From: Trueperaceae bacterium
GTDB taxonomy: Bacteria; Deinococcota; Deinococci; Deinococcales; Trueperaceae
Length of the DNA: 46,976 nucleotides
Assembly: GCA_011390455.1 (NCBI GenBank)
Contig: JAABSI010000013.1
Location: forward strand, 1 to 46,976
Reading direction: 5' to 3'
Within the stretch, counting starts at the first letter, position 1. The number at the start of each line of letters is the position of its first letter. A program made the position numbers and the translations under genes. Of the stretch, positions 24,497 through 32,739 are shown one piece after another. The notes beneath the pieces were generated by a model. The model was not told where the DNA came from, searched no databases, and saw nothing but the letters and a program-made list of their open reading frames with translations.

Positions 24497-24528
24497 AGCG
24501 GGCGGGCACCTTCGGGTGCCCGCCCGCT
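24497..24528. terminator. Bidirectional terminator between CsgG-like gene and tdk
   Basis: A perfect 14-bp stem (left arm AGCGGGCGGGCACC) closed by a TTCG tetraloop, 25 bases after the CsgG-like stop and 31 bases after the convergent tdk stop. There is no T-tract on either side, but the very stable stem and its place between convergent genes suggest a shared terminator. Confidence 0.65.
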
Positions 24529-24559
24529 TCGTCGAACGTGCGCGATGGCCGGCCAGCAG

Positions 24560-25171
24560 CTACACCCCGGCGGCGAACAGCGGCGTCGGCCGCGAGCCCC
24601 GGAGCACGGTGTGGCAGGCGCGGCACCGCGGCTCGTAGGTCTCGGCCGCACCGACCAGGATCACCGGATCGTCTTCGTGCGCCGGTCGCCCGGCGATCAG
24701 CCGCTGCGTGCGGGTCGCCGCGCGACCGCAGCGGCAGATGGCCGTCAGCTTCTCGACCCGCTCCGCCTCGGCCAGGAGCGCCGGGACGGGGCCGAAGGGC
24801 CGAGCCCGGAAGTCGGTGTCGAGCGCGGCGAGGATCACGCGCGTGCCGCCGTCGGCGAGGTCGCGCACGAGCTCGACGACCCCGTCGTCGAAGAACTGCG
24901 CCTCGTCGATCGCGACGACCCGGATGCCTTGCAACACGCGCGATCGCAGATCGGCGACGTCCGCCACGGCGGCCGCCTCCAACGTGCGCCCGTCGTGGGA
25001 CGCGATCGCCGTGGCGGCGTACCGATCGTCGAGCGAGGGCTTGAAGACCTGCACGGATTGGCGGGCGATGAGGCAGCGCGTCACGCGGCGGATGAGCTCG
25101 TCGGACTTGCCCGAGAACATCGGCCCCACGATCACTTCGACCCAACCGCCACCGACGTCTAGGAACGGCAT
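24560..25171 (-). CDS. tdk: Thymidine kinase
   Basis: A 203-residue type II thymidine kinase, cytosolic, which phosphorylates thymidine with ATP in nucleotide salvage. Walker A GPMFSGKSDELIRR lies near residues 16-29, the Walker B-like VVAIDEAQFF near 90-99, and the lasso region TRTQRLIAGRPA in the C-terminal half. The zinc site is CRC plus CRAC: the first pair is spaced CxC where most family members have CxxC, a small deviation. ATG 25171 is leaderless, with TACCAT (25182-25177) five bases upstream and no Shine-Dalgarno. Confidence 0.93.
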   Translation of the reverse strand: MPFLDVGGGWVEVIVGPMFSGKSDELIRRVTRCLIARQSVQVFKPSLDDRYAATAIASHDGRTLEAAAVADVADLRSRVLQGIRVVAIDEAQFFDDGVVELVRDLADGGTRVILAALDTDFRARPFGPVPALLAEAERVEKLTAICRCGRAATRTQRLIAGRPAHEDDPVILVGAAETYEPRCRACHTVLRGSRPTPLFAAGV

Positions 25172-25176
25172 GCCGC

Positions 25177-25182
25177 ATGGTA
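25177..25182 (-). promoter_or_regulatory. Leaderless -10 element of tdk
   Basis: On the minus strand TACCAT lies five bases before the tdk ATG, with no ribosome-binding site between. Confidence 0.5.
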
Positions 25183-25244
25183 CCCAGCACGGCGCGCGAG
25201 CGTCCGGGGCCGACGGGCGACCGCGGACCCCCGGGGACGCCGGG

Positions 25245-25967
25245 TCAGAGTCCGAACGCCGCCAGGAAGGCGACCTCGTCGAGCCGCTCACGGAAGCGCT
25301 CGACGAGCTCGCGGTTCGCCGGCGGGATCGGCTCGAGGCTCGGCCGCACGTCGGGCTCCGCGCCGCCCGTCAAGGCGCCGGCGAAGTCGGCGACGCCGTA
25401 CCCGATGCCGGGAAGGCCGGCGGCGCGCAGCACCTCACCGCGCACCCAGGCGTACTCCTCCGCCGAGAAGCCCTCGGCGTTCAAGGCGGCGACCTGCGCC
25501 TCCTTGGTGTCGACGAGCAGCCTCAGGAAACCGCCGTACGCGTCGCCGAGCCGCCAGACGTCGGTCCAGGCGAAGTCGCGGCCCTCCAGGTCCTCGAAGC
25601 GCCGCTGGAGGTCGTCGAGGCGCGCCTGCGCGGAGCCTGCGGTCCGCTCGAGCACCGACACGTACCGCTCCATCTGCGGCTCGGTCACGACATCGCCCGC
25701 CGGCACCGCGAACGGAGCCCGGTTGGTGAGTCGCGCATCGAGGTTGCCCACGTTCTGGACCTCGCGCACCGCCGTGTAGACGCTCCAGAGCGGCTGACCG
25801 ACGAAGTTCCAGGTGAGGGCGCCGCCGACGACCAGCAGGATCAGGACCGCGACGCCGCAGCCGAGCGCCCAGCGGCCGCAGCCGCGGCCGCGGGTCGGTG
25901 GCGGGCTCTGCGGCGGGGCCGACGGCGGGACGGGCGGAGCGGCGGGTTCGGGGGGGACGTGGGTCAT
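25245..25967 (-). CDS. Single-span membrane protein of unknown function
   Basis: A 240-residue protein; ATG 25967 with a perfect GGAGGT five bases upstream. The N terminus (about 30 residues) is Pro-rich and cytoplasmic, followed by a positively charged patch and one membrane span (ALGCGVAVLILLVVGGALTW, about residues 36-55). The remaining ~180 residues are outside, rich in predicted helix (LERTAGSAQARLDDLQRRFEDLEG), with no recognised domain. I cannot assign a function. It is divergent from hslV. Confidence 0.75.
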   Translation of the reverse strand: MTHVPPEPAAPPVPPSAPPQSPPPTRGRGCGRWALGCGVAVLILLVVGGALTWNFVGQPLWSVYTAVREVQNVGNLDARLTNRAPFAVPAGDVVTEPQMERYVSVLERTAGSAQARLDDLQRRFEDLEGRDFAWTDVWRLGDAYGGFLRLLVDTKEAQVAALNAEGFSAEEYAWVRGEVLRAAGLPGIGYGVADFAGALTGGAEPDVRPSLEPIPPANRELVERFRERLDEVAFLAAFGL

Positions 25968-26095
25968 ACCGGACCTCCGGGAATGCGGCCGGTCGCCCGG
26001 CGCGGCTGGCGTGCGGTGCGCTGCGAACGAGCGCACCATAGCGCGCGCCTCCGACCGGGATGCGAGCGGCGACGGCTCCTCATCGGTGGCGGGGT

Positions 26096-26101
26096 TAGGC
26101 T
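26096..26101 (+). promoter_or_regulatory. Leaderless -10 element of hslVU
   Basis: TAGGCT lies eight bases before the ATG at 26110. This supports the first ATG over the second in-frame ATG at 26119 as the hslV start. Confidence 0.5.
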
Positions 26102-26109
26102 CGAGGACG

Positions 26110-26730
26110 ATGAATCGCATGCACGGAACCACCATCGTCGCCGTCCACAAGGACGGCGTCACCGCGATCGCCGGCGACGGCCAGGTCACGCTCGGCGACA
26201 CGATCGTCAAGCGCGGCGCCGTGAAGGTCCGCACCTTGGCCGACGGTCAGGCGCTCGCCGGCTTCGCCGGAGCCGTCTCGGACGCCTTCACGCTGCTCGA
26301 GAAGTTCGAGGGCTACCTCGAATCGCACAAGGGGCAACTGCTGCGCGCCGCCATCGAGACGGTCAAGGAGTGGCGCACCGACCGGATGCTGCGGCAGCTC
26401 GAGGCGATGTTGATCGTCGCCGATGACGAACAGATCCTCACCCTGTCGGGCTCGGGCGACGTCGTTCGCCCCGACGACCCGGTCGCCGCGGTCGGTTCGG
26501 GCGGCCCGTACGCCCAGGCCGCCGCGCTGGCGCTGCTGCGCCACACCGAGCTGGACGCCGCCACCATCGCCCGCACCGCGCTCCTGATCGCCGCCGAGAT
26601 CGACCTCTACACCAGCGGGACGCCGACCGTGCTCACGCTCGGTGGCGAGGCGCCCGAGGGCGAGGACGACGCGGACGCCCCAGACCCAGAACCCGATCGG
26701 CCCGAAGCGAACCCGAAGGTGCCCGCATGA
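26110..26730 (+). CDS. hslV: HslV, peptidase subunit of the HslUV protease
   Basis: A 206-residue N-terminal-nucleophile (T1) peptidase forming the proteolytic dodecamer of the bacterial HslUV protease. MNRMHGTTIVAVHKDGVTAIAGDGQVTLGDT contains the HGTT block in which Thr7 should become the N-terminal nucleophile after removal of a six-residue propeptide. AGFAGAVSDAFTLLEKFE, EWRTDRMLRQLEAMLIVAD and AVGSGGPYAQAAALALL are fully conserved family blocks. After residue ~178 there is an acidic, Pro-rich extension (EGEDDADAPDPEPDRPEA) not found in E. coli HslV (176 residues). The stop overlaps hslU (ATGA). Confidence 0.96.
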   Translation: MNRMHGTTIVAVHKDGVTAIAGDGQVTLGDTIVKRGAVKVRTLADGQALAGFAGAVSDAFTLLEKFEGYLESHKGQLLRAAIETVKEWRTDRMLRQLEAMLIVADDEQILTLSGSGDVVRPDDPVAAVGSGGPYAQAAALALLRHTELDAATIARTALLIAAEIDLYTSGTPTVLTLGGEAPEGEDDADAPDPEPDRPEANPKVPA

Positions 26731-28025
26731 ACCCCTCCACACCGTTCGACCTGACGCCCCTCGAGGTGGTCGAAGCGCTCGACCGCCACATCATCGGCCA
26801 GCACAAGGCCAAGCGCGCCGTGGCGGTCGCGCTGCGCAACCACTTGCGCCGGCGCAAGCTCCCCGAAGCGCTGCAGGCGGAGGTCGCCCCCAAGAACATC
26901 CTGATGATCGGGCCCACCGGGGTCGGCAAGACCGAGATCGCACGGCGGCTCGCGAGGCTCGCCCAGGCCCCGTTCCTCAAGGTGGAGGCCACCAAGTTCA
27001 CCGAAGTCGGGTACGTGGGGCGCGACGTGGATTCGATCGTCCGCGACCTGGTCGCCGCGTCGGTGGCGATGGTCGAGGACGAGCGGAAGGCCGCGGTCGC
27101 CGACCGCGCCAAGGCGGGCGCCGAGGCGAAGCTCCTCGACGCCCTGTTGCCCGGCGGCAGCGACGAGGGGCGCGCTTCGATGAAGCAGCTCCTGGAGAGC
27201 GGCAAGCTCGAGGACCGGATCGTCGAGATCGAGGTCCAGGAGGCCGGCGGCGCACCGATGATGAACCTACCGGGCATGGAGCAGATGCAAGAACAGCTGC
27301 AGCAGGCCTTCGGGCAGTTCATGCCCAAGAAGCGCGCCCGCCGCAAGCTGAGCGTGCACGAGGCGCGCCGCGCGCTCATGGCCGAGGAAGCGGACCGGTT
27401 GATCGACCACGACGAGGTGCAGCGCGATGCCGTCTGGCGCGCCGAGAACGCCGGGATCGTCTTCCTGGACGAACTCGACAAGGTCGCGGGCGACTCGAAC
27501 ACCAGCGGACCCGACGTCTCCGGCGAGGGGGTGCAGCGCGACCTGCTCCCGATCGTCGAGGGCACCACGGTGCAGACGCGCTGGGGGCCGGTGTCCACCG
27601 ACCACGTCCTGTTCATCGCCGCCGGCGCCTTCACCGTGAGCAAGCCCTCCGACCTGATCCCCGAGCTGCAGGGGCGTTTCCCGGTCCGGGTCGAGCTCGA
27701 GGAGTTGTCCGCGGTCGACCTGCAGCGCGTGCTCACACAGCCGGAGCATGCGCTCACCAAGCAGTACCAGGCGCTCCTGGCGGTCGACGGCACCCACCTC
27801 GAGTGGGACGAGACCGGCATCGAGGCGATCGCGGTGGCCGCCGAGCAGGTGAACCGCACGGTCGAGGACATCGGCGCGCGACGCCTCCACACGGTCCTCG
27901 AGACGGTGCTCGAGGACGTGGCCTTCGGCACGAGCCTCGGCACGGTGCGCATCGACGCCGCCTACGTCCAGCGCAAGCTGGGCGACCTGGTGGAGGACGA
28001 GGACCTGAACCGGTACGTGCTGTAG
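26727..28025 (+). CDS. hslU: HslU, AAA+ ATPase subunit of the HslUV protease
   Basis: A 432-residue AAA+ unfoldase that feeds substrates to HslV. N-terminal LDRHIIGQHKAKRAVAVALRN; Walker A GPTGVGKTE near residues 61-69; pore loop VGYVGRD near 90; an intermediate domain of about 120 residues containing GAPMMNLPGMEQMQEQL; Walker B GIVFLDELDKV; sensor-2 GARRLHTVLE; and a C-terminal EDEDLNRYVL tail, the element that docks into HslV. All functional residues look intact. The ATG overlaps the hslV stop, so subunits are made together. Confidence 0.97.
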   Translation: MNPSTPFDLTPLEVVEALDRHIIGQHKAKRAVAVALRNHLRRRKLPEALQAEVAPKNILMIGPTGVGKTEIARRLARLAQAPFLKVEATKFTEVGYVGRDVDSIVRDLVAASVAMVEDERKAAVADRAKAGAEAKLLDALLPGGSDEGRASMKQLLESGKLEDRIVEIEVQEAGGAPMMNLPGMEQMQEQLQQAFGQFMPKKRARRKLSVHEARRALMAEEADRLIDHDEVQRDAVWRAENAGIVFLDELDKVAGDSNTSGPDVSGEGVQRDLLPIVEGTTVQTRWGPVSTDHVLFIAAGAFTVSKPSDLIPELQGRFPVRVELEELSAVDLQRVLTQPEHALTKQYQALLAVDGTHLEWDETGIEAIAVAAEQVNRTVEDIGARRLHTVLETVLEDVAFGTSLGTVRIDAAYVQRKLGDLVEDEDLNRYVL

Positions 28026-28112
28026 GCCCCGGCACCCGCGTCGGACCGCCGCTACGCACATCGACCTACGGGGCGCCGTGACCGTCGGGCACGGCCCGGA
28101 GTCGGTCTCCTC

Positions 28113-28118
28113 TACGAT
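28113..28118 (+). promoter_or_regulatory. Leaderless -10 element before the DUF2254 gene
   Basis: TACGAT lies six bases before the ATG at 28125, with no Shine-Dalgarno. Confidence 0.5.
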
Positions 28119-28124
28119 GCAGCC

Positions 28125-29426
28125 ATGACGGTGCGGGTCCGGCAGTGGGTCGAGACGCTCGCGGGCAGCTACTGGTTCGTCCCGATGCTGCTGGGCGTGG
28201 CGGCGGTCGGGTTGTCGTTCCTGACGCTGAGCATCGACCAAGACGGTCGCATGGAACGGTTGATCGCCGCGGGCTTCTTGACGGCGAACGGACCCGATGG
28301 CGCCCGCTCGCTGCTCTCGACCGTCGCGGGCTCGATCATCACCGTCGCTGGCGTCATCTTCTCGCTGACGATGGTCGTGCTCACCCAAGCGTCGAACCAG
28401 TTCGGCCCGCGGCTGTTGGTGAACTTCATGCACGACCGCGCGAATCAGGTCGTGCTGGGCACCTTCGTCGCGACCTTCGTGTACTCGCTCCTGGTGCTTC
28501 GCGTCGTGCGCGCCGGCGACGCCGACCTCGGCATCACCGAGTTCGTGCCGCACCTCTCGATCGGCGTCGCCCTGCTGCTGACCTTCGTGAACGCGGGGCT
28601 GCTCGTGTACTTCTTCCACCACACGGCCGAGGGCGTGCGCGTGTCGCACGTGCTGGCCGGGATCAGCCGCGGCATCGAGCAACGGATCCAGAAGGCGACC
28701 CTGCCGGCCGACGAGGTCGCCCCCGCCCCCGAGGTGCCGCCGGGCTTCCGGGACGACTTCGCCGTGCTGTACGCGCCCGTCGGAGGCGTCCTGCAGTCCG
28801 TCGACGTCGAGGGGCTCGTCGCACTCGCGCGCGAGCACGATGCGGTGATCCGGTTGCTCCACATGCCCGGCGCGTTCCTGTGGAAGCGAGGCCCGTACGC
28901 CGAGGTCTATCCGGCGTCGGCGGCGGGCGACGTCGAGGACGGGCTGTCCGGGTTCCTCACGCTCGGCGAGCACCGGAGCCTGAGCCAAGACCTGGGGTTC
29001 CTCTTCGACGAACTCCTCGAGGTCGCCATCCGGGCCCTGTCGCCGAGCATGAACGACCCGTTCACGGCGATGAACTGCATCGACCGCATCACCCAAGGAC
29101 TCCTGCTGCTCGATGGGCGCCAGCGGCCGCACGACACGCACGCCGACGAGGACGGCGTGGCGCGCGCGGTGGTCCCGTTGCAGTCGCGCGTGCACCTCAC
29201 TCGGCACCTGTTCGCCGAGCTCCGTCCGCACGTCGCTCGCGACCTGATCGTGACCGCGCGCCAGCTCGAGGCGCTCCGCACCCTCGTGCGCGAGGTGAGC
29301 GACCCGGCGGTGGCGCAGGTGGCCGACGAGGAGTTCGCTGCCTTGCTGGCGGCCGCACGACAGGCGTTCCCGGCCCACGACGTCGCCCGCCTGCCGACCG
29401 ACGCCGAACCCAACCGAGTGGCATGA
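28125..29426 (+). CDS. DUF2254 family membrane protein
   Basis: A 433-residue predicted inner-membrane protein. The first ~165 residues hold four hydrophobic spans, the second flanked by LLSTVAGSIITVAGVIFSLTMVVLTQASNQFGPRLL, which is the hallmark of DUF2254. VLGTFVATFVYSLLVLRVVR and a fourth span follow. The C-terminal ~260 residues are soluble and include FDELLEVAIRALSPSMNDPFTAMNCIDRI, also typical. Function is unknown for the family; a channel- or transport-like role has been guessed. It follows hslVU by 100 bases and has its own leaderless promoter. Confidence 0.85.
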   Translation: MTVRVRQWVETLAGSYWFVPMLLGVAAVGLSFLTLSIDQDGRMERLIAAGFLTANGPDGARSLLSTVAGSIITVAGVIFSLTMVVLTQASNQFGPRLLVNFMHDRANQVVLGTFVATFVYSLLVLRVVRAGDADLGITEFVPHLSIGVALLLTFVNAGLLVYFFHHTAEGVRVSHVLAGISRGIEQRIQKATLPADEVAPAPEVPPGFRDDFAVLYAPVGGVLQSVDVEGLVALAREHDAVIRLLHMPGAFLWKRGPYAEVYPASAAGDVEDGLSGFLTLGEHRSLSQDLGFLFDELLEVAIRALSPSMNDPFTAMNCIDRITQGLLLLDGRQRPHDTHADEDGVARAVVPLQSRVHLTRHLFAELRPHVARDLIVTARQLEALRTLVREVSDPAVAQVADEEFAALLAAARQAFPAHDVARLPTDAEPNRVA

Positions 29427-29458
29427 CCCACGCCCGGGTGCGCACCGGGCGGGCGGGC

Positions 29459-29464
29459 TAGGCT
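29459..29464 (+). promoter_or_regulatory. Leaderless -10 element before mmsA
   Basis: TAGGCT lies six bases before the ATG at 29471, with no Shine-Dalgarno. Confidence 0.5.
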
Positions 29465-29470
29465 GAGGTC

Positions 29471-30946
29471 ATGCCCACGACCGAGCTGCTGAACTTCGTC
29501 GGCGGCGCTTGGCGCCGCTCGGAGGCGAGCGATCGCGCCGCCGTCCGCAACCCCGCCACCAGCGAGACCCTCGCCTGGGTGCCGCTCACCCCCGCCGACG
29601 AGGTCGCTGCTGCCGTCGAGGCCGCCGCGAACGCGTTCCCCGGCTGGCGCGACACCCCGGTCGGCGACCGCATCCAGCCGCTCTTCCGGCTCAAGCACCT
29701 CCTCGAGCGCGACTTGGACGAGCTCGCCCGCACCATCACCCTCGAGTGCGGCAAGACCTACGCCGAGTCCGAGGGCGAGCTGCGGCGCGGCATCGAGAAC
29801 GTCGAGACCGCCGCCGGCATGCCGACGCTCATCCAAGGCTGGAACAACGAGGACGTCGCGCGCGGCATCGACGAGCACCTCTTCCGGCAGCCGCTCGGGG
29901 TGGTCGCGGCGATCACGCCCTTCAACTTCCCGGGCATGATCCCGCTGTGGTTCCTCCCCTACGCGGTCGCGAGCGGCAACTGCTTCGTGCTCAAGCCGAG
30001 CGAGCGCGTGCCCCTGACCACCCAGCACCTGGTGCGGCTGTGCGAGGAGGCGGGATTTCCCGCGGGCGTCGTCAGCCTGGTGAACGGCGGCAAGGCCGCC
30101 GTCGACGCGCTGCTCGACCACCCGGACGTGCGGGCGGTCAGCTTCGTCGGCAGCACCCCCATCGCCAAGTACGTGTACGCGCGCGCGACCGCGAACGGCA
30201 AGCGCGCGCAGTGCCAGGGCGGCGCCAAGAACCCCGCGATCGTCCTCCCCGACGCCGACCTCGACATGGCGACGCGCATCCTGGCCGACAGCGCCTTCGG
30301 CTGCGCCGGCCAGCGTTGCCTCGCCACCAGCGTCGCGATCACCGTCGGCGAGGCGAAGGACGCCTTCACCGAGCGGATCGTCGAGGACGCCCGCACCCGG
30401 CGGGTCGGGTTCGGCCTGGACGAGGGCGTGCAGATGGGGCCGGTGATCAACCCGGAGAGCAAGGAGCGCATCGAAGGCCTGATCGCCACCGGCGAGCGCG
30501 AGGGGGGACGCCTGCTGGTCGACGGCCGCGGCCGCAGCGTCGACGGCTTCGCCGATGGCTGGTTCCTGCACCCCACCGTCGTCGCCGACGCCGACCCGCA
30601 CGGGACGCTCGCGCGCACCGAGGTCTTCGGCCCGGTGCTCACGATGCTGCACGCCGCGACGCTCGAGGACGCCATCGCGCTCGCGAACGACCGCTCCTTC
30701 GGCAACCAGGCCTGCTTGTTCACGAGCAGCGGCGCCGCCGCCCGCGCCTTCCGGCATCAGGTGCGCGCGGGGAACGTCGGGATCAACCTCGGGGTCGCCG
30801 CGCCGATGGCGTACTACCCGTTCAGCGGCTGGGGCGACAGCTTCTTCGGCGACCTGCACGCGCAGGGCCGCCACGGGGTCGAGTTCTACACCGAGACCAA
30901 GGTCGTCATCGAGCGGTGGCCGAGCGACTGGACGCGGCGGTTCTGA
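29471..30946 (+). CDS. mmsA: CoA-acylating methylmalonate-semialdehyde dehydrogenase
   Basis: A 491-residue aldehyde dehydrogenase. AAITPFNFPGMIPLWFLPYAVASGNCFVLKPSE, the nucleotide-side SFVGSTPIAKYVYARATANGKRAQCQGGAKNPAIVLPDAD and the catalytic FGCAGQRCLA (nucleophile Cys) match the methylmalonate-semialdehyde dehydrogenase subfamily (MmsA/IolA). That subfamily uses CoA and NAD to turn the semialdehyde into propionyl- or acetyl-CoA in valine or inositol catabolism. In place of the general-base Glu of ordinary aldehyde dehydrogenases it has CQGGAKN, as this CoA-dependent subfamily does. The usual valine or inositol neighbours are absent, so its pathway here is unclear. Confidence 0.9.
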   Translation: MPTTELLNFVGGAWRRSEASDRAAVRNPATSETLAWVPLTPADEVAAAVEAAANAFPGWRDTPVGDRIQPLFRLKHLLERDLDELARTITLECGKTYAESEGELRRGIENVETAAGMPTLIQGWNNEDVARGIDEHLFRQPLGVVAAITPFNFPGMIPLWFLPYAVASGNCFVLKPSERVPLTTQHLVRLCEEAGFPAGVVSLVNGGKAAVDALLDHPDVRAVSFVGSTPIAKYVYARATANGKRAQCQGGAKNPAIVLPDADLDMATRILADSAFGCAGQRCLATSVAITVGEAKDAFTERIVEDARTRRVGFGLDEGVQMGPVINPESKERIEGLIATGEREGGRLLVDGRGRSVDGFADGWFLHPTVVADADPHGTLARTEVFGPVLTMLHAATLEDAIALANDRSFGNQACLFTSSGAAARAFRHQVRAGNVGINLGVAAPMAYYPFSGWGDSFFGDLHAQGRHGVEFYTETKVVIERWPSDWTRRF

Positions 30947-31006
30947 CCTACCGCTGCGAGCGGACGCGGCACCCCAGTGAGGCGGCGGCCTTCGCGCCGC
31001 CGCCGG

Positions 31007-32365
31007 TCAAGGCGTCGTGAGGCGCCCCGAAGGGCCGATGCCGACGAGCTGCCCGGCGCGCGTCTCCAGGGCCGACCGGTAGGGCCGATCCGGGCGGTAC
31101 GTGGGGCACGGTTGCGCGTCGCAGGTCGGCATGGTCCGGGTCGCCAGGACGCGGCCCTCGGCGTCGACGAAGGCGATGTCGAGGGGCAGCGAAGCGCCGC
31201 GCATCCAGAACGGCGCCTCGACGTCGTCCGGGAACACGAACCACACGCCGTCGACCGACCCGAAGAGGGCGACCCCCTGCAGCCCCTGAGCCCAGTGCTC
31301 GGGGGCGTCGGCGACGGCCATCCGCCAGCGGGTCCCGTCGAGGACGACGGTTCGGATCGCCATGGAGCTCAGCGGCGCCGGGACGCCGGCGAGCCCATCC
31401 ACGACGGCGCGCAGCATGGCCTCGAGCGAGGCGCCGCCGGGGATCACCCGCGCCCGCCAACCGGGGTGCAACCGATCGAGGACGAACGCTTGGGCCGCCC
31501 CGAGCGCGGCGTAGCGATCGCGCGCGCCGGTGGCCACGGAGGCCGGCTCCCGCACCTGACCGAGGAGCTGGCTCCAGGCCTCGCCGCCACGACCGAGCGG
31601 CTCGGGCGCCGGGATCAGCGCCAGCAACACGTCGGCGTACCGCGCCGTGCCCTCGAGCCATTCCAGCTGGAGCTCGAGCGCCTGGGTACCCTGGGGGGCC
31701 GCCGACCGCCACGTCTCGCGCGCAGCGAGGAACCGCTCGACCGCCGCCACGGCCTCACCGGCCGTGGGCGCCGAGAGCGCCTCGAACAACGCCGCACCTT
31801 GGGCGGTCTGGGCAGCGTCGAAGTCGGCGTGGGCCGCCACGTCGGCGAGCGATGCGGCCTGCCCGAACTCGGGCACGCCAGCCGGTCCGCCCACGACGGT
31901 CATCTGGAACGCGTGGAACGCCTCGTGGAGCAGCGTCCGCGTGTAGAGCGCCTCGTCGAGGACCACGAGGCCGCGTCCGAGGTGCTCGTCCACGAACGCC
32001 TGGAGCTCGGCGCGCGCCGGGACCGCGACCGACCAAACGCCGCCGACCGCGAACGCGGTCGCCGCCGGCACGGGCAACACGTGTCCGTCCAGGCGCGCGA
32101 CGCCCGGTCCCACCACCTCGAACTCGGCGGGCGGGGCCGGATGCCCCAGCAGGCAGTCGGCGTCGCCGCTGCGCAGGAGCACCGGCGGGGCGGCGGTCCA
32201 GCCAGGCCAGACCAACGCACCGCTCCCATCGATGCGTCCCCGTGCCGCCTCGACCGCAGCGCGCTCCTCCGCTGCGGCGCACTCCTGCGCCGTAGCGGCC
32301 GACCCGGCGACGATCGCCACCAAGAGGGCAAGCACGAAGCGAGGCACGGCCCGCACCCGGCGCAT
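31007..32365 (-). CDS. Secreted HExxH putative metallopeptidase fused to a DUF192 domain
   Basis: A 452-residue exported protein; ATG 32365 with a signal peptide ending ATAQ (about residue 25). The central region carries TLLHEAFHAFQM, a zinc-type HExxH motif (His147, Glu148, His151), and about 85 residues later EWLEGTARYAD, where Glu238 could be the third zinc ligand as in gluzincins. The last ~115 residues are a DUF192 domain: VFPDDVEAPFWMRGASLPLDIAFVDAEGRVL, a Cys-containing loop (TCDAQPC) and LETRAGQLVGIG. DUF192 usually occurs alone as a small secreted protein. I am sure of the motifs; peptidase activity is inference. The start overlaps the stop of the upstream 67-residue gene (TGATG), suggesting co-translation. 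Confidence 0.75.
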   Translation of the reverse strand: MRRVRAVPRFVLALLVAIVAGSAATAQECAAAEERAAVEAARGRIDGSGALVWPGWTAAPPVLLRSGDADCLLGHPAPPAEFEVVGPGVARLDGHVLPVPAATAFAVGGVWSVAVPARAELQAFVDEHLGRGLVVLDEALYTRTLLHEAFHAFQMTVVGGPAGVPEFGQAASLADVAAHADFDAAQTAQGAALFEALSAPTAGEAVAAVERFLAARETWRSAAPQGTQALELQLEWLEGTARYADVLLALIPAPEPLGRGGEAWSQLLGQVREPASVATGARDRYAALGAAQAFVLDRLHPGWRARVIPGGASLEAMLRAVVDGLAGVPAPLSSMAIRTVVLDGTRWRMAVADAPEHWAQGLQGVALFGSVDGVWFVFPDDVEAPFWMRGASLPLDIAFVDAEGRVLATRTMPTCDAQPCPTYRPDRPYRSALETRAGQLVGIGPSGRLTTP

Positions 32366-32568
32366 CAACGACCGCCGGGGCGATCGGTCGTGTTGCGCTC
32401 CGAGGCCGCCCCGATCCCGAGCCCGAGCGCCACGCCGACGCCGGCGAGGCCGATCCAGAGGACGTTCTGGGTGAACACGAACAGCAGGATCCCGATACCG
32501 GCCCCGATCCACAGACCGAACATCATCCCGATGGCGGCAGGGCGTGGCTTTTTCGATGGTGAACGCAT
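32365..32568 (-). CDS. Small two-span membrane protein
   Basis: A 67-residue protein; ATG 32568 with GAGGAGG six bases upstream. After a basic N terminus (RSPSKKPRP) there are two Gly-rich hydrophobic spans (about residues 12-30 and 34-52) and a short polar tail. I cannot assign a function. Its TGA overlaps the ATG of the HExxH-DUF192 gene, so the two are probably translated together. About 170 bases upstream, back to 32740, hold no gene that I can see. Confidence 0.65.
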   Translation of the reverse strand: MRSPSKKPRPAAIGMMFGLWIGAGIGILLFVFTQNVLWIGLAGVGVALGLGIGAASERNTTDRPGGR

Positions 32569-32739
32569 CTCGCCTCCTCGTCTCGCTCGACGACGGGCAC
32601 CGATACAGGCCGGACTTCCCGAGTACGGGTCGGACCCGCTCCGACGAACGGTCTCCAGGACCACCCTGCGACCGCACGTCGCCGCACCGTAGGGGCGGAT
32701 GTCCCACCCCCGCGCGCGACGTTCATCTCGACCGCTTTG

